From Pseudomonas sp. Irchel 3E13 (GTDB taxonomy: Bacteria; Pseudomonadota; Gammaproteobacteria; Pseudomonadales; Pseudomonadaceae), in the NCBI RefSeq assembly GCF_900187455.1, contig NZ_FYDX01000005.1, forward strand, positions 405,669-469,668: a stretch of 64,000 nucleotides of DNA, in the 5' to 3' direction. Under the pieces are notes generated by a model, which made no database searches, had not been told where the DNA came from, and saw only the letters and a program-made list of their open reading frames with translations. The position numbers and the translations under genes were made by a program. Shown in pieces: positions 25,898-36,433 of this stretch. Position 1 is the stretch's first letter; the number at the start of each line of letters is the position of its first letter.

Positions 25898-28800
25898 ATG
25901 GCGTTCTTCACCGCAGCCAGCAAAGCCGACTTCCAGCATCAACTGAAAGCGGCCCTGGCCCAGCACATCAGCGAGCAGGCACTGCCACAAGTGGCGCTGT
26001 TCGCCGAGCAGTTCTTCGGCATCATCTCTCTGGACGAACTGACCCAGCGGCGCCTGTCCGACCTGGTCGGTTGCACCCTCTCTGCCTGGCGCATGATCGA
26101 GCGCTTCGATCACAGCCAACCTCAGGTCAACGTCTACAACCCCGATTACGAGCGTCATGGCTGGCAGTCGACCCACACCGCCGTGGAAGTTCTGCACCAT
26201 GACCTGCCGTTCCTGGTCGACTCGGTGCGTACCGAGCTGAATCGTCGCGGCTACAGCATCCACACCCTGCAGACTACGGTGCTGAGCACGCGTCGCGGGG
26301 TCAAGGGCGAACTGCTGGAAATCCTGCCCAAGGGCACCCACGGCGAGGACGTGCTGCAAGAGTCGCTGATGTACCTGGAGATCGACCGCTGCGCCAACAA
26401 CACCGAACTCGGCGTGCTGACCCATGAGTTGACCCAGGTGCTGGCCGAAGTGCGCGTCGCCGTGGCCGACTTCGAGCCGATGAAGGCCAAGGTCCGCGAC
26501 TTGCTGGCGCTGGTGGAGCAGACCCCGTATGCCCCGGCGCAAACCGAGAAATCCGAGATCCAGAGCTTCCTGGAATGGCTGGTGGGCAACCACTTCACCT
26601 TCCTCGGCTATGAAGAATTCGTGGTCAACGGCGATGCCCAGGGCGGCCAGCTGGTCTACGACGAGCAGTCGTTCCTCGGCCTGACCCGCCTGCTGCGCGC
26701 CGGCCTGACCACCGAAGACCTGCGTATCGAAGACTACGCGGTCAACTACCTGAACGAACCGCTGCTGCTGTCCTTCGCCAAGGCCGCTCACCCGAGCCGC
26801 GTGCACCGTCCGGCTTACCCGGATTACGTGTCGATCCGCCAGCTCGACGCCGACGGCAAGGTCATCAAGGAATGCCGCTTCATGGGTCTGTACACCTCGT
26901 CGGTGTACGGCGAGAGCGTGCACCAGATCCCGTACATTCGCGGCAAGGTCGCCGAAGTCGAGCGCCGTTCGGGCTTCGACGCCAAGGCGCACCTGGGCAA
27001 GGAACTGGCCCAGGTCCTCGAAGTGCTGCCGCGCGACGACCTGTTCCAGACCCCGGTGGACGAGCTGTTCAGCACCGTCATGTCCATCGTGCAGATCCAG
27101 GAGCGCAACAAGATCCGCGTGTTCCTGCGCAAAGACCCGTACGGTCGCTTCTGCTACTGCCTGGCCTACGTTCCGCGTGACATCTACTCCACCGAAGTGC
27201 GGCAGAAGATCCAGCAGGTCCTGATGGAGCGCCTGAAGGCCAGCGACTGCGAGTTCTGGACCTTCTTCTCCGAATCGGTGCTGGCGCGGGTGCAACTGAT
27301 CCTGCGGGTCGATCCGAAGAACCGCATCGATATCGACGCCAAACAACTGGAAAACGAAGTGATCCAGGCCTGCCGTTCGTGGCAGGACGACTACGCCGCG
27401 CTGACCGTCGAGAACTTCGGCGAAGCCCAGGGCACCAACGTCCTGGCGGACTTCCCGAAAGGCTTCCCGGCCGGCTACCGCGAGCGTTTCGCCGCGCACT
27501 CGGCGGTGGTGGACATGCAGCACCTGCTCAACCTGTCCGAGGGCAAGCCGCTGGTGATGAGCTTCTACCAGCCGCTGACCCAGACCGGTAAACAGCTGCT
27601 GCACTGCAAGCTGTACCACGCCGATACCCCGCTGGCCCTGTCGGACGTGCTGCCGATCCTGGAAAACCTCGGCCTGCGCGTGCTGGGCGAGTTCCCGTAT
27701 CGCCTGCGCCACAGCAATGGCCGCGAGTTCTGGATTCATGACTTCGCCTTCACCACCGCCGAGGGCGTCGAGCTGGATATCCAGCAACTCAACGACACCC
27801 TGCAGGACGCCTTCGTCCACATCGTCAACGGCGATGCGGAAAACGACGCCTTCAACCGCCTGGTGCTGACCGCCGGCCTGCCGTGGCGCGACGTGGCGCT
27901 GCTGCGCGCCTACGCCCGCTACCTCAAGCAGATCCGTCTGGGCTTCGACCTCGGCTACATCGCCAGCACCCTGAACAACCACACCGACATCGCCCGCGAG
28001 CTGACCCGCCTGTTCAAGACCCGCTTCTACCTGGCGCGCAAGCTCACCAGCGAAGACCTCGATGACAAGCAGCAGCGTCTGGAACAGGCGATTCTCACGG
28101 CACTGGACGACGTCCAGGTGCTCAACGAAGACCGCATCCTGCGGCGCTACCTGGACCTGATCAAGGCGACCCTGCGCACCAACTTCTATCAGCCGGATGC
28201 CAACGGTCAGAACAAGTCCTACTTCAGCTTCAAGTTCAACCCCAAGCTCATCCCCGAACTGCCAAAACCGGTGCCGCGCTTCGAGATCTTCGTCTACTCG
28301 CCGCGGGTTGAAGGCGTGCACCTGCGCTTCGGCAACGTGGCGCGGGGCGGCCTGCGCTGGTCGGACCGCGAGGAAGACTACCGCACCGAAGTGCTGGGCC
28401 TGGTAAAAGCCCAGCAGGTGAAGAACTCGGTGATCGTGCCGGTGGGCGCCAAGGGCGGCTTCCTGCCGCGTCGCCTGCCGCTGGGCGGCAGCCGTGATGA
28501 CATCGCCGCCGAAGGTATCGCCTGCTACCGCATCTTCATCTCCGGTCTGCTGGACATCACCGACAACCTCAAGGACGGCGGCGTGGTGCCACCGGCCAAC
28601 GTGGTGCGGCATGACGAAGACGATCCGTACCTGGTGGTGGCTGCCGACAAAGGCACCGCGACCTTCTCCGACATCGCCAACGGCATCGCCATCGACTACG
28701 GCTTCTGGCTCGGCGACGCCTTCGCCTCGGGCGGCTCGGCCGGCTACGACCACAAGAAAATGGGCATCACCGCCCGTGGCGCCTGGGTCGGCGTGCAGCG

Positions 28801-30763
28801 CCACTTCCGCGAACGCGGCATCAACGTGCAAAAAGACAGCATCACCGTGGTCGGCGTCGGCGACATGGCCGGCGACGTGTTCGGCAACGGCTTGCTGATG
28901 TCCGAGACCCTGCAACTGGTGGCGGCCTTCAACCACCTGCACATCTTTATCGACCCTAATCCGGACCCGGCCACCAGCTTCGCCGAGCGCAAGCGCCTGT
29001 TCGACCTGCCGCGTTCGGCCTGGAGCGACTACGACACCAGCATCATGTCCGAGGGTGGCGGCATCTTCACGCGCAGCGCGAAGAGCATCGCCATCACCCC
29101 GCAGATGAAGGAACGCTTCGCCATCGAAGCCGACAAGCTGACCCCGACCGAGCTGCTCAACGCACTGCTCAAAGCGCCGGTGGACCTGCTGTGGAACGGC
29201 GGTATCGGCACTTACGTCAAGTCCAGCAGCGAAAGCCACGCCGATGTCGGCGACAAGGCCAACGACGCGCTGCGGGTCAACGGTAACGAGCTGCGCTGCA
29301 AGGTAGTGGGCGAGGGCGGCAACCTGGGCATGACCCAGCTTGGCCGGGTCGAGTTCGGCCTGAATGGCGGCGCCACCAACACCGACTTCATCGACAACGC
29401 CGGTGGCGTGGACTGCTCCGACCACGAGGTCAACATCAAGATCCTGCTCAACGAAGTGGTGCAGGCCGGCGACATGACCGAGAAACAGCGCAACCAGTTG
29501 CTCGGCAGCATGACCGACGAAGTGGCCGCGCTGGTGCTGGGCAACAACTACAAACAGACCCAGGCCCTGTCCCTGGCCGCGCGCCGGGCAAGAGAGCGCA
29601 TTGCCGAGTACAAACGCCTGATGGCCGACCTGGAAAGCCGCGGCAAGCTGGACCGGGCGATCGAGTTCCTGCCGTCGGAAGAGCAACTGGCCGAACGCCT
29701 GGCGGCCAACCAGGGCCTGAGCCGTGCCGAACTGTCGGTGCTGATCTCCTACAGCAAGATCGACCTCAAGGAAGCCCTGCTCAAGTCGCTGGTGCCGGAT
29801 GACGACTACCTGACCCGCGACATGGAGACCGCATTCCCGCCGTCGCTGGTGCACAAGTTCGCCGACGCCATGCGCCGCCACCGCCTGAAGCGCGAGATCG
29901 TCAGCACCCAGATCGCCAACGACCTGGTCAACAACATGGGCATCACCTTCGTCCAGCGCCTGAAAGAGTCCACCGGCATGAGCCCGGCGAACGTGGCTGG
30001 GGCATATGTGATCGTGCGTGACATCTTCCACCTGCCGCACTGGTTCCGTCAGATCGAAGCGCTGGATTACCAGGTGCCGGCGGAAGTCCAGCTGACCCTG
30101 ATGGACGAACTGATGCGCCTGGGCCGCCGCGCGACCCGCTGGTTCCTGCGCAGCCGCCGCAACGAGCAGGACGCCGGGCGTGACGTCGCGCACTTCGGTC
30201 CACAGATCGCCGCGCTGGGCCTGAAACTCGACGAACTGCTCGAAGGCCCGACCCGCGACCGCTGGCAGACCCGCTACCAGAGCTTTGTCGAAGCCGGCGT
30301 GCCGGAATTGCTGGCCCGCATGGTCGCAGGCACCACGCACCTGTACACCTTGCTGCCGATCATCGAGGCGTCCGACGTCACCGGCCACGACCCGGCACAG
30401 GTGGCCAAGGCGTTCTTCGCCGTGGGCAGTGCGTTGGAGCTGACCTGGTACCTGCAGGAAATCAGCAACCTGCCGGTGGAAAACAACTGGCAGGCCCTGG
30501 CCCGCGAAGCGTTCCGCGACGATATCGACCTGCAACAGCGCGCGATCACTATTTCCGTGCTGCAAATGGCCGATGCCCCGGACGACATGGACGCCCGCGT
30601 GGCGCTGTGGATGGAGCAGCACCGGGTGATGGTCGAGCGCTGGCGCGCCATGCTCGACGACCTGCGCGCCGCGACCGGCACCGATTACGCCATGTACGCG
30701 GTCGCCAACCGCGAGTTGGTGGACCTGGCGTTGAGCGGGCAGGCGACGGTATTGCCTTCCTGA
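25898..30763 (+). CDS. gdhB: NAD-specific glutamate dehydrogenase, 180-kDa type
   Basis: 1621 residues, the typical length of the large NAD-GDH that oxidises glutamate to 2-oxoglutarate and ammonia in amino-acid catabolism. N-terminal ACT-like regulatory region, central catalytic part with VGAKGGFLPRR (substrate-binding Lys near 852), the dinucleotide-binding GVGDMAGDVFGNG, and a long C-terminal helical domain. Arginine/glutamate control is reported for P. aeruginosa; no operator was identified here. Followed by a strong terminator, hence probably monocistronic. The equally long antisense frame is a composition artefact. Confidence 0.96.
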   Translation: MAFFTAASKADFQHQLKAALAQHISEQALPQVALFAEQFFGIISLDELTQRRLSDLVGCTLSAWRMIERFDHSQPQVNVYNPDYERHGWQSTHTAVEVLHHDLPFLVDSVRTELNRRGYSIHTLQTTVLSTRRGVKGELLEILPKGTHGEDVLQESLMYLEIDRCANNTELGVLTHELTQVLAEVRVAVADFEPMKAKVRDLLALVEQTPYAPAQTEKSEIQSFLEWLVGNHFTFLGYEEFVVNGDAQGGQLVYDEQSFLGLTRLLRAGLTTEDLRIEDYAVNYLNEPLLLSFAKAAHPSRVHRPAYPDYVSIRQLDADGKVIKECRFMGLYTSSVYGESVHQIPYIRGKVAEVERRSGFDAKAHLGKELAQVLEVLPRDDLFQTPVDELFSTVMSIVQIQERNKIRVFLRKDPYGRFCYCLAYVPRDIYSTEVRQKIQQVLMERLKASDCEFWTFFSESVLARVQLILRVDPKNRIDIDAKQLENEVIQACRSWQDDYAALTVENFGEAQGTNVLADFPKGFPAGYRERFAAHSAVVDMQHLLNLSEGKPLVMSFYQPLTQTGKQLLHCKLYHADTPLALSDVLPILENLGLRVLGEFPYRLRHSNGREFWIHDFAFTTAEGVELDIQQLNDTLQDAFVHIVNGDAENDAFNRLVLTAGLPWRDVALLRAYARYLKQIRLGFDLGYIASTLNNHTDIARELTRLFKTRFYLARKLTSEDLDDKQQRLEQAILTALDDVQVLNEDRILRRYLDLIKATLRTNFYQPDANGQNKSYFSFKFNPKLIPELPKPVPRFEIFVYSPRVEGVHLRFGNVARGGLRWSDREEDYRTEVLGLVKAQQVKNSVIVPVGAKGGFLPRRLPLGGSRDDIAAEGIACYRIFISGLLDITDNLKDGGVVPPANVVRHDEDDPYLVVAADKGTATFSDIANGIAIDYGFWLGDAFASGGSAGYDHKKMGITARGAWVGVQRHFRERGINVQKDSITVVGVGDMAGDVFGNGLLMSETLQLVAAFNHLHIFIDPNPDPATSFAERKRLFDLPRSAWSDYDTSIMSEGGGIFTRSAKSIAITPQMKERFAIEADKLTPTELLNALLKAPVDLLWNGGIGTYVKSSSESHADVGDKANDALRVNGNELRCKVVGEGGNLGMTQLGRVEFGLNGGATNTDFIDNAGGVDCSDHEVNIKILLNEVVQAGDMTEKQRNQLLGSMTDEVAALVLGNNYKQTQALSLAARRARERIAEYKRLMADLESRGKLDRAIEFLPSEEQLAERLAANQGLSRAELSVLISYSKIDLKEALLKSLVPDDDYLTRDMETAFPPSLVHKFADAMRRHRLKREIVSTQIANDLVNNMGITFVQRLKESTGMSPANVAGAYVIVRDIFHLPHWFRQIEALDYQVPAEVQLTLMDELMRLGRRATRWFLRSRRNEQDAGRDVAHFGPQIAALGLKLDELLEGPTRDRWQTRYQSFVEAGVPELLARMVAGTTHLYTLLPIIEASDVTGHDPAQVAKAFFAVGSALELTWYLQEISNLPVENNWQALAREAFRDDIDLQQRAITISVLQMADAPDDMDARVALWMEQHRVMVERWRAMLDDLRAATGTDYAMYAVANRELVDLALSGQATVLPS

Positions 30764-30780
30764 GGTGTGAGCTGAAATGA

Positions 30781-30812
30781 AAAAGCCCCGGCAGTGATGC
30801 CGGGGCTTTTTT
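30781..30812 (+). terminator. Intrinsic terminator of gdhB
   Basis: AAAAGCCCCGGCA-GTGA-TGCCGGGGCTTTTTT: a 13-bp perfect stem with T tract 17 bases after the stop; the A tract makes it usable from both sides. Confidence 0.95.
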
Positions 30813-30848
30813 GTGGGCCGTCTCGCTGGCAATGCATACACCGGACCT

Positions 30849-30880
30849 TGTGGGAGCAAGCTGGCTTGCCAGCGATGACA
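30849..30880. repeat. Single REP-like element
   Basis: TGTGGGAGCAAGC start with internal hairpin GCAAGC-TG-GCTTGC (30856-30869), then CAGCGATGACA. Matches the REP family seen at 12499 but unpaired. Lies between convergent gdhB and ppsR. Confidence 0.75.
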
Positions 30881-30908
30881 ACCTTGAGATCCCAACAAAA
30901 TCAGCGTT

Positions 30909-31727
30909 TTACTTGAACCGCCGCTCCACCCCTTTCTCCACCAGAATCTTCGCCGAAATCTCTTCCACCGAGAAATGCGTGGAATTGATATTCGGAATAT
31001 TCTCCCGGCGGAACAGATTCTCCACTTCGCGCACTTCGAACTCGCACTGGGCGAAGCTGGCGTAGCGGCTGTTGGGCTTGCGCTCGTGACGAATGGCGGT
31101 CAGGCGGTCCGGGTCGATGGTCAGGCCGAACAGCTTGTGCTGATGATTTTTCAAGGCCGTCGGCAGTTGCAGGCGCTCCATATCATCTTCGGTCAGCGGA
31201 TAGTTCGCGGCGCGAATACCGAATTGCATGGCCATGTACAGACAAGTCGGGGTTTTGCCGCAGCGGGACACGCCAACCAGGATCAGGTCGGCCTTGTCGT
31301 AGTAGTGGGTGCGAGCGCCGTCGTCGTTGTCGAGGGCGAAGTTGACCGCTTCGATGCGCTCCATGTAGTTGGAGTTGCCGCCGATCGAGTGGGATTTGCC
31401 TACCGAGTACGACGAATGGGCGGTCAACTCCTGCTCCAGCGGGGCCAGGAAGGTCGAGAAGATGTCGATCATGAAGCCGTTCGAGGTGGCCAGGATCTCG
31501 CGGATGTCCTGGTTGACGATGGTGTCGAAGATGATCGGGCGCATGCCGTCACGCTCAGCGGCGGCGTTGATTTGCTGTACCATGACGCGCGCTTTTTCCA
31601 CGCTATCGATGTAGGGTCGCGTGAATTTATTGAACGGAATGTTCTCGAACTGAGCCAGAAGACTTTGCCCGAGGGTCTCCGCCGTGATGCCGGTGCCGTC
31701 GGAAATGAAGAAAGCAGATCGTTTCAT
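30909..31727 (-). CDS. ppsR: PEP synthase regulatory protein (kinase/pyrophosphorylase)
   Basis: 272 residues, the family length (DUF299/PF03618). It should inactivate PEP synthase by ADP-dependent threonine phosphorylation and reactivate it by Pi-dependent dephosphorylation. The N-terminal [19 protein letters not shown] and P-loop-like [15 protein letters not shown] (about 150-160) are diagnostic. ATG 31727 was chosen over 31736 because homologues start [11 protein letters not shown]. It is divergent from its target ppsA across 176 bases, a standard pairing. Confidence 0.95.
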   Translation of the reverse strand: MKRSAFFISDGTGITAETLGQSLLAQFENIPFNKFTRPYIDSVEKARVMVQQINAAAERDGMRPIIFDTIVNQDIREILATSNGFMIDIFSTFLAPLEQELTAHSSYSVGKSHSIGGNSNYMERIEAVNFALDNDDGARTHYYDKADLILVGVSRCGKTPTCLYMAMQFGIRAANYPLTEDDMERLQLPTALKNHQHKLFGLTIDPDRLTAIRHERKPNSRYASFAQCEFEVREVENLFRRENIPNINSTHFSVEEISAKILVEKGVERRFK

Positions 31728-31903
31728 TTGCGCCATGGGCCTTAAGCTGGTGACGAATCTTGGATATGATAGGTTCGGTTTGCCGAACGAGATCGTCGGC
31801 ATTCTCACTTATTTTCCAGGTCCAGGCCACAAGCGCCCGGTCGATCCCACAGGGGTACGCCGGCGTCCTGAGCTTTTCCAACACAGTTAGTGGAGAGATC
31901 ACC
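31728..31903. promoter_or_regulatory. Divergent ppsR/ppsA promoter region with inverted repeat
   Basis: Contains GTTCGG-TTTG-CCGAAC (31773-31788), 6-bp arms, beside the AT-rich TTGGATATGATAGG. Could be an operator or 5'-leader hairpin. TGGAGAG (31891-31897) is the ppsA ribosome site. No known regulator site recognised. Confidence 0.45.
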
Positions 31904-34279
31904 TTGGTAGAGTACGTAGTTTCCCTCGATAAGCTCGGCGTCCATGATGTGGAGCACGTGGGGGGCAAGAACGCATCCCTCGGCGAGATGATCAGTAACC
32001 TCGCGGGCGCCGGTGTATCGGTCCCTGGCGGCTTTGCCACTACGTCTCAGGCGTACCGTGATTTCCTCGAACAGAGCGGTTTGAACGATCAGATCCACGC
32101 CGCGCTCGACGCGCTGGACGTGGATGACGTCAACGCCCTGGCCAAGACCGGTGCGCAGATTCGTCAGTGGGTCATGGATGCCGAGTTCCCGGCGCGGCTC
32201 GATGCGGAAATCCGCACCGCCTTCGCCGAAATGGCCCAGGGCAACGACAACATGGCCGTCGCCGTGCGTTCGTCCGCCACCGCCGAAGACCTGCCGGACG
32301 CTTCCTTCGCCGGCCAGCAAGAAACCTTCCTGAACATCCGCGGCGTGGACAACGTGATCCGCGCGGCCAAGGAAGTGTTCGCTTCCCTATTCAATGACCG
32401 TGCCATTTCCTACCGCGTGCACCAGGGCTTCGATCACAAACTGGTCGCCCTGTCCGCCGGCGTGCAGCGCATGGTCCGTTCGGAAACCGGAACGGCGGGT
32501 GTGATGTTCACCCTCGACACCGAATCGGGCTTCCGTGACGTGGTCTTCATCACCGGCGCCTACGGCCTGGGTGAAACCGTGGTCCAGGGCGCGGTCAACC
32601 CGGACGAGTTCTACGTTCACAAGAACACCCTCGAAGCCGGTCGCCCGGCCATCCTGCGTCGCAACCTGGGCAGCAAGGCGATCAAGATGATCTACGGCGA
32701 CGAAGCCAAGGCCGGTCGTTCGGTCAAGGTGGTCGACGTGGACCGCGCCGACCGCGCCCGTTTCTGCCTGAGCGACGCCGAAGTGGCCGAACTGGCCAAG
32801 CAGGCGATGATCATCGAGAAGCACTACCAGCGTCCGATGGACATCGAGTGGGCCAAAGACGGCGACGACGGCAAGCTGTACATCGTTCAGGCCCGTCCTG
32901 AAACCGTGAAGAGCCGCTCCAGCGCCAACGTCATGGAACGCTACCTGCTGAAGGAAAAGGGCACCGTTCTGGTTGAAGGCCGTGCCATTGGCCAGCGCAT
33001 CGGCGCCGGCAAAGTTCGCGTGATCCACGACGTTTCCGAGATGGACAAGGTCCAGCCGGGCGACGTGCTGGTTTCCGACATGACCGACCCGGACTGGGAA
33101 CCGGTCATGAAGCGCGCCAGCGCCATCGTCACCAACCGCGGTGGTCGTACCTGCCACGCGGCGATCATCGCCCGTGAGCTGGGTATCCCGGCCGTGGTCG
33201 GTTGCGGCAACGCCACCCAGGTTCTTAAAGACGGCCAGGGCGTCACCGTTTCCTGCGCCGAAGGCGATACCGGTTTCATCTTCGAAGGTGAACTGGGCTT
33301 CGACATCCGTCAGAACTCGGTCGACGCCATGCCTGATCTGCCGTTCAAGATCATGATGAACGTCGGTAACCCGGACCGCGCCTTCGACTTCGCCCAGTTG
33401 CCCAACGCCGGTGTCGGCCTGGCGCGTCTGGAGTTCATCATCAACCGCATGATCGGCGTGCACCCCAAGGCGCTGCTGAACTACGCGGGCCTGCCGCAAG
33501 AGCTGAAAGAGAGCGTCGACAAGCGCATCGCCGGCTACAACGACCCGGTCGAGTTCTACGTCGAGAAGCTGGTCGAGGGCATCAGCACCCTGGCCGCAGC
33601 GTTCTGGCCGAAGAAGGTCATCGTTCGCCTGTCCGACTTCAAGTCCAACGAATACGCCAACCTGATCGGCGGCAAGCTGTACGAGCCGGAAGAAGAGAAC
33701 CCGATGCTGGGCTTCCGCGGTGCCTCGCGTTACATCAGCGAGTCGTTCCGTGACTGCTTCGACCTGGAATGCCGTGCGCTCAAGCGTGTTCGCGATGTCA
33801 TGGGCCTGACCAACGTCGAGATCATGGTGCCGTTCGTGCGTACCCTGGGCGAAGCCAGCCAGGTCGTCGACCTGCTCGCCGAGAAAGGCCTGGGCCGTGG
33901 TGTCAACGGTCTGCGCGTGATCATGATGTGCGAACTGCCGTCCAACGCCATCCTGGCCGAGGAATTCCTCGAGTACTTCGATGGTTTCTCCATCGGTTCC
34001 AACGACCTGACCCAGCTCACCCTGGGCCTGGACCGTGACTCGGGCATCATCGCGCACCTGTTCGACGAGCGTAATCCGGCGGTCAAGAAGCTGCTGTCCA
34101 ATGCCATCCAGGCCTGTAACAAGGCCGGCAAGTACATCGGCATCTGCGGTCAGGGCCCTTCGGACCACCCTGACCTGGCCAAATGGCTGATGGAGCAGGG
34201 CATCGAAAGCGTCTCGCTGAACCCGGACTCGGTACTGGAAACCTGGTTCTTCCTGGCTGAAGGTCAGAACGCGAACTGA
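31904..34279 (+). CDS. ppsA: Phosphoenolpyruvate synthase
   Basis: 791 residues from a TTG start at 31904 ([20 protein letters not shown] follows), placed 6 bases after GGAGAG. ATP plus pyruvate plus water to PEP, AMP and Pi, gluconeogenesis. N-terminal ATP-binding domain ([29 protein letters not shown]), central swivel domain with catalytic His about 418 in [15 protein letters not shown]-terminal PEP-binding TIM barrel ([27 protein letters not shown], Cys in GICGQGPSD). The frame extends upstream to 31760 but without homology or ribosome site. Confidence 0.96.
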   Translation: MVEYVVSLDKLGVHDVEHVGGKNASLGEMISNLAGAGVSVPGGFATTSQAYRDFLEQSGLNDQIHAALDALDVDDVNALAKTGAQIRQWVMDAEFPARLDAEIRTAFAEMAQGNDNMAVAVRSSATAEDLPDASFAGQQETFLNIRGVDNVIRAAKEVFASLFNDRAISYRVHQGFDHKLVALSAGVQRMVRSETGTAGVMFTLDTESGFRDVVFITGAYGLGETVVQGAVNPDEFYVHKNTLEAGRPAILRRNLGSKAIKMIYGDEAKAGRSVKVVDVDRADRARFCLSDAEVAELAKQAMIIEKHYQRPMDIEWAKDGDDGKLYIVQARPETVKSRSSANVMERYLLKEKGTVLVEGRAIGQRIGAGKVRVIHDVSEMDKVQPGDVLVSDMTDPDWEPVMKRASAIVTNRGGRTCHAAIIARELGIPAVVGCGNATQVLKDGQGVTVSCAEGDTGFIFEGELGFDIRQNSVDAMPDLPFKIMMNVGNPDRAFDFAQLPNAGVGLARLEFIINRMIGVHPKALLNYAGLPQELKESVDKRIAGYNDPVEFYVEKLVEGISTLAAAFWPKKVIVRLSDFKSNEYANLIGGKLYEPEEENPMLGFRGASRYISESFRDCFDLECRALKRVRDVMGLTNVEIMVPFVRTLGEASQVVDLLAEKGLGRGVNGLRVIMMCELPSNAILAEEFLEYFDGFSIGSNDLTQLTLGLDRDSGIIAHLFDERNPAVKKLLSNAIQACNKAGKYIGICGQGPSDHPDLAKWLMEQGIESVSLNPDSVLETWFFLAEGQNAN

Positions 34280-34342
34280 TCGCGGGTACTGGAGCGGTCG
34301 TCTGCGCAAGTCCGGCAGCGACCGCTTCAACGGTTTCATCCA

Positions 34343-34374
34343 GGGCGGGTCCATTGACGGACGCGCCCTTTTTT
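34343..34374 (+). terminator. Intrinsic terminator after ppsA
   Basis: GGGCGGGTCC-ATTGAC-GGACGCGCCC (one mismatch) followed by six T. Fifteen bases before the next ATG. Confidence 0.9.
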
Positions 34375-34388
34375 GTGCAAGAACCCCT

Positions 34389-35381
34389 ATGCAAAGCAGC
34401 AGTAGTCTTTTTCCCGTGGCCTTGCTCAGGGCCGAACGTTGCGGCGACCTGAGCGAGGACGTGTACCGCCTGAAGGCCGGCAACAGCCCTGACCGGAGTG
34501 TCGAGCTGGCGTTGACCCGCCTTGGCATGGCCGATCAGAACGATGTGCGCGGCGCGCCCGTCATCCTTCTGCATGGCAGTTTTTCCAACCGGCGTTTCTG
34601 GTTTTCGCCCAAAGGCATCGGCCTGGGCGCTCATCTGGCGCGGGCGGGTTTCGATGTGTGGATTCCGGAAATGCGCGGCCATGGCCTGTCGCCACGCAAC
34701 CGCGATTACCGCTACAACCGTGTTGCCGACTACGCCAGCTACGACCTTCCGGCCATTGCCGCGTTCGTTAACGAGCAAACCGGCCGGCCCGCACACTGGC
34801 TCGGCCACTCATTGGGCGGCACGACCCTGGCGGCGGCGCTCGGTGGGCGCTATTTGAATGAAGAACTGATCGCCAGCGCGGCGTTTTTCGGCACCCAGGT
34901 CAGCCGTACCTATTGGCCGCTGAAGATTCCGCCGGTGGAGTGGGGCGGCCGCGTGCTGCTCAAGCGCTTTGCCCATCTGTCCGGTTCGCGCCTCAAGCGT
35001 GGTCCGGAAGACGAGCCGATCGGCCTGGCCATCGAAAGCATGCGCTGGTTCGGTCTTTTCGGTCGTTTCGGCGACAAGGAGCGGAACTGGTGGGCTGGTC
35101 TGGCCGAGGTTCAGGTGCCGGTACTGGCAGTGGCAGGCGCGGGTGATCATCAGGATCCGGTGTGGGCGTGCCGCAAGCTGTTCGAGCAGATCGGCAGCGA
35201 GCACAAACGTTTTCTGCGGCTGGGCCAGGAAGACGGGTTCGACAACTTCGGACATGTGGATATGCTGGTTAGCAAGCCCGCGCAGACGCAAGTCTGGCCG
35301 CTGGTGGAGCGCTGGTTGAGCGATCCGCTGGCGATGACGGGGCAAGAAGCAGGCGTTTCTCCGGAGCCGGTTAGCGGCTAA
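34389..35381 (+). CDS. Alpha/beta hydrolase
   Basis: 330 residues. Oxyanion motif LLHGSFSNRRFW near 60, nucleophile elbow GHSLGGT near 138, acid in GAGDHQDP near 258 and His in FGHVDMLV near 294. Probable esterase or lipase-like enzyme, cytosolic (no signal peptide). By position (after ppsA, before rraA) it corresponds to the esterase gene of that neighbourhood in P. aeruginosa. Substrate unknown. Confidence 0.87.
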   Translation: MQSSSSLFPVALLRAERCGDLSEDVYRLKAGNSPDRSVELALTRLGMADQNDVRGAPVILLHGSFSNRRFWFSPKGIGLGAHLARAGFDVWIPEMRGHGLSPRNRDYRYNRVADYASYDLPAIAAFVNEQTGRPAHWLGHSLGGTTLAAALGGRYLNEELIASAAFFGTQVSRTYWPLKIPPVEWGGRVLLKRFAHLSGSRLKRGPEDEPIGLAIESMRWFGLFGRFGDKERNWWAGLAEVQVPVLAVAGAGDHQDPVWACRKLFEQIGSEHKRFLRLGQEDGFDNFGHVDMLVSKPAQTQVWPLVERWLSDPLAMTGQEAGVSPEPVSG

Positions 35382-35433
35382 GATGTGACGCTTGTCGGAT
35401 TTCTGGTCACTTTATGTTTTCTGGGCGTTTTCC

Positions 35434-35733
35434 ATGTTCGTTCCGCTCGAGCGTTTGATCAATCTCGAAGAAGGTTATCGCAGGACGTTCAGGGTCAACG
35501 GCCAGACGCTCCTGCTGTTGGTCGTGGACAATCGGCCGGTGCTGATCGAGGACCGTTGCCCGCATCAGGGCGCGCCGCTCAGTGCCGCGACGCTGGAAGG
35601 CGACCAACTGCGCTGCCCGCGTCACGGTCTGGCGTTCAGCCTGTCTTCGGGGCGAGCGGTGCAGCCGGGGTGTCCGGGGTTGAACATGTTCACATTGGCG
35701 TATGAGGGTGACCGCGTTGGAATCGACGTGTAG
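35434..35733 (+). CDS. Small Rieske [2Fe-2S] protein
   Basis: 99 residues from ATG 35434. Both Rieske cluster-binding boxes are present: DRCPHQGAPL (C-x-H) and RCPRHGLAFS (C-x-x-H), spaced 17 residues, in a NirD/ferredoxin-component-like small domain with no membrane anchor. Might be an electron carrier; partner unknown. The proposed frame extends upstream to 35392 with a TTG but that part has no family character. Confidence 0.88.
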   Translation: MFVPLERLINLEEGYRRTFRVNGQTLLLLVVDNRPVLIEDRCPHQGAPLSAATLEGDQLRCPRHGLAFSLSSGRAVQPGCPGLNMFTLAYEGDRVGIDV

Positions 35734-35741
35734 CCTGGGTC

Positions 35742-35834
35742 TAGGCTCTGTATGAAAAACCTTGATACTCGGTGATGCTGCGTTGAAAACAGCCTTGCCT
35801 GACCTTCGTCTCAAGGCTTTTCATACAGAGCCTA
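35742..35834. mobile_element. MITE-like element with 17-bp terminal inverted repeats
   Basis: TAGGCTCTGTATGAAAA (35742-35758) and TTTTCATACAGAGCCTA (35818-35834) are exact inverted copies flanking a 59-base core with no ORF. The ends resemble those of IS5-group insertion sequences, so this is best read as a deletion derivative or MITE mobilised in trans. C/TA flanking bases are compatible with a short target duplication. It sits between the Rieske gene and rraA. Confidence 0.75.
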
Positions 35835-35916
35835 AAGCCGTATTGCCAGGCTTCGTCTGTTTCAATGATCGTGTGAGTTCCGACATCCATTTCTTGATCA
35901 ATGACAGGAGTTTCTC

Positions 35917-36405
35917 ATGCATTACGTAACGCCCGATTTGTGCGACGCCTACCCTGAGCTGGTCCAGGTGCTGGAGCCGATGTTCAGCAACTTCGGCGGC
36001 CGCGATTCGTTCGGCGGTGAGATCGTCACCATCAAGTGCTTCGAGGACAACTCGCTGGTCAAGGAGCAGGTCGATCTCGACGGCAAGGGCAAGGTCCTGG
36101 TGGTCGACGGCGGCGGTTCGCTGCGCCGCGCGCTGTTGGGCGACATGCTTGCCGAAAAGGCCGCCAAAAATGGTTGGGAAGGGCTGGTGATCTACGGCTG
36201 CGTGCGTGACGTGGATGTCCTGGCGCAGACCGATGTGGGCGTGCAGGCGCTGGCCAGCCACCCGATGAAGACCGACAAGCGTGGCATCGGCGACCTGAAC
36301 GTCGCGGTGACCTTCGCCGGCGTCACCTTCCGCCCGGGCGAGTACATCTATGCCGACAACAACGGCGTGATCGTTTCGCCAAGTCCGCTGAAGATGCCCG
36401 AGTAA
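35917..36405 (+). CDS. rraA: Regulator of RNase E activity A-like protein
   Basis: 162 residues. RraA fold: [60 protein letters not shown] and the GCVRDVD loop. In E. coli RraA binds RNase E and inhibits mRNA turnover; related family members are 4-hydroxy-4-methyl-2-oxoglutarate aldolases and both activities are claimed for Pseudomonas homologues. The GDMLAEKA...GCVRDxD aldolase-type metal site is intact, so either is possible. Ribosome site AGGAG before ATG. Confidence 0.92.
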   Translation: MHYVTPDLCDAYPELVQVLEPMFSNFGGRDSFGGEIVTIKCFEDNSLVKEQVDLDGKGKVLVVDGGGSLRRALLGDMLAEKAAKNGWEGLVIYGCVRDVDVLAQTDVGVQALASHPMKTDKRGIGDLNVAVTFAGVTFRPGEYIYADNNGVIVSPSPLKMPE

Positions 36406-36433
36406 CCACTTAAAACAGGTCGATGGAGTAAGG

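Noticed and set aside
25817..30898. 1693-codon frame on the minus strand opposite gdhB
   Set aside because: It lies exactly antisense to a clear enzyme gene, is rich in Gly/Val/His/Asp as expected from GC-skewed codons, and has no recognisable motif or ribosome site. The same applies to long frames opposite pepN, sbcC, ppsA and rlmL.
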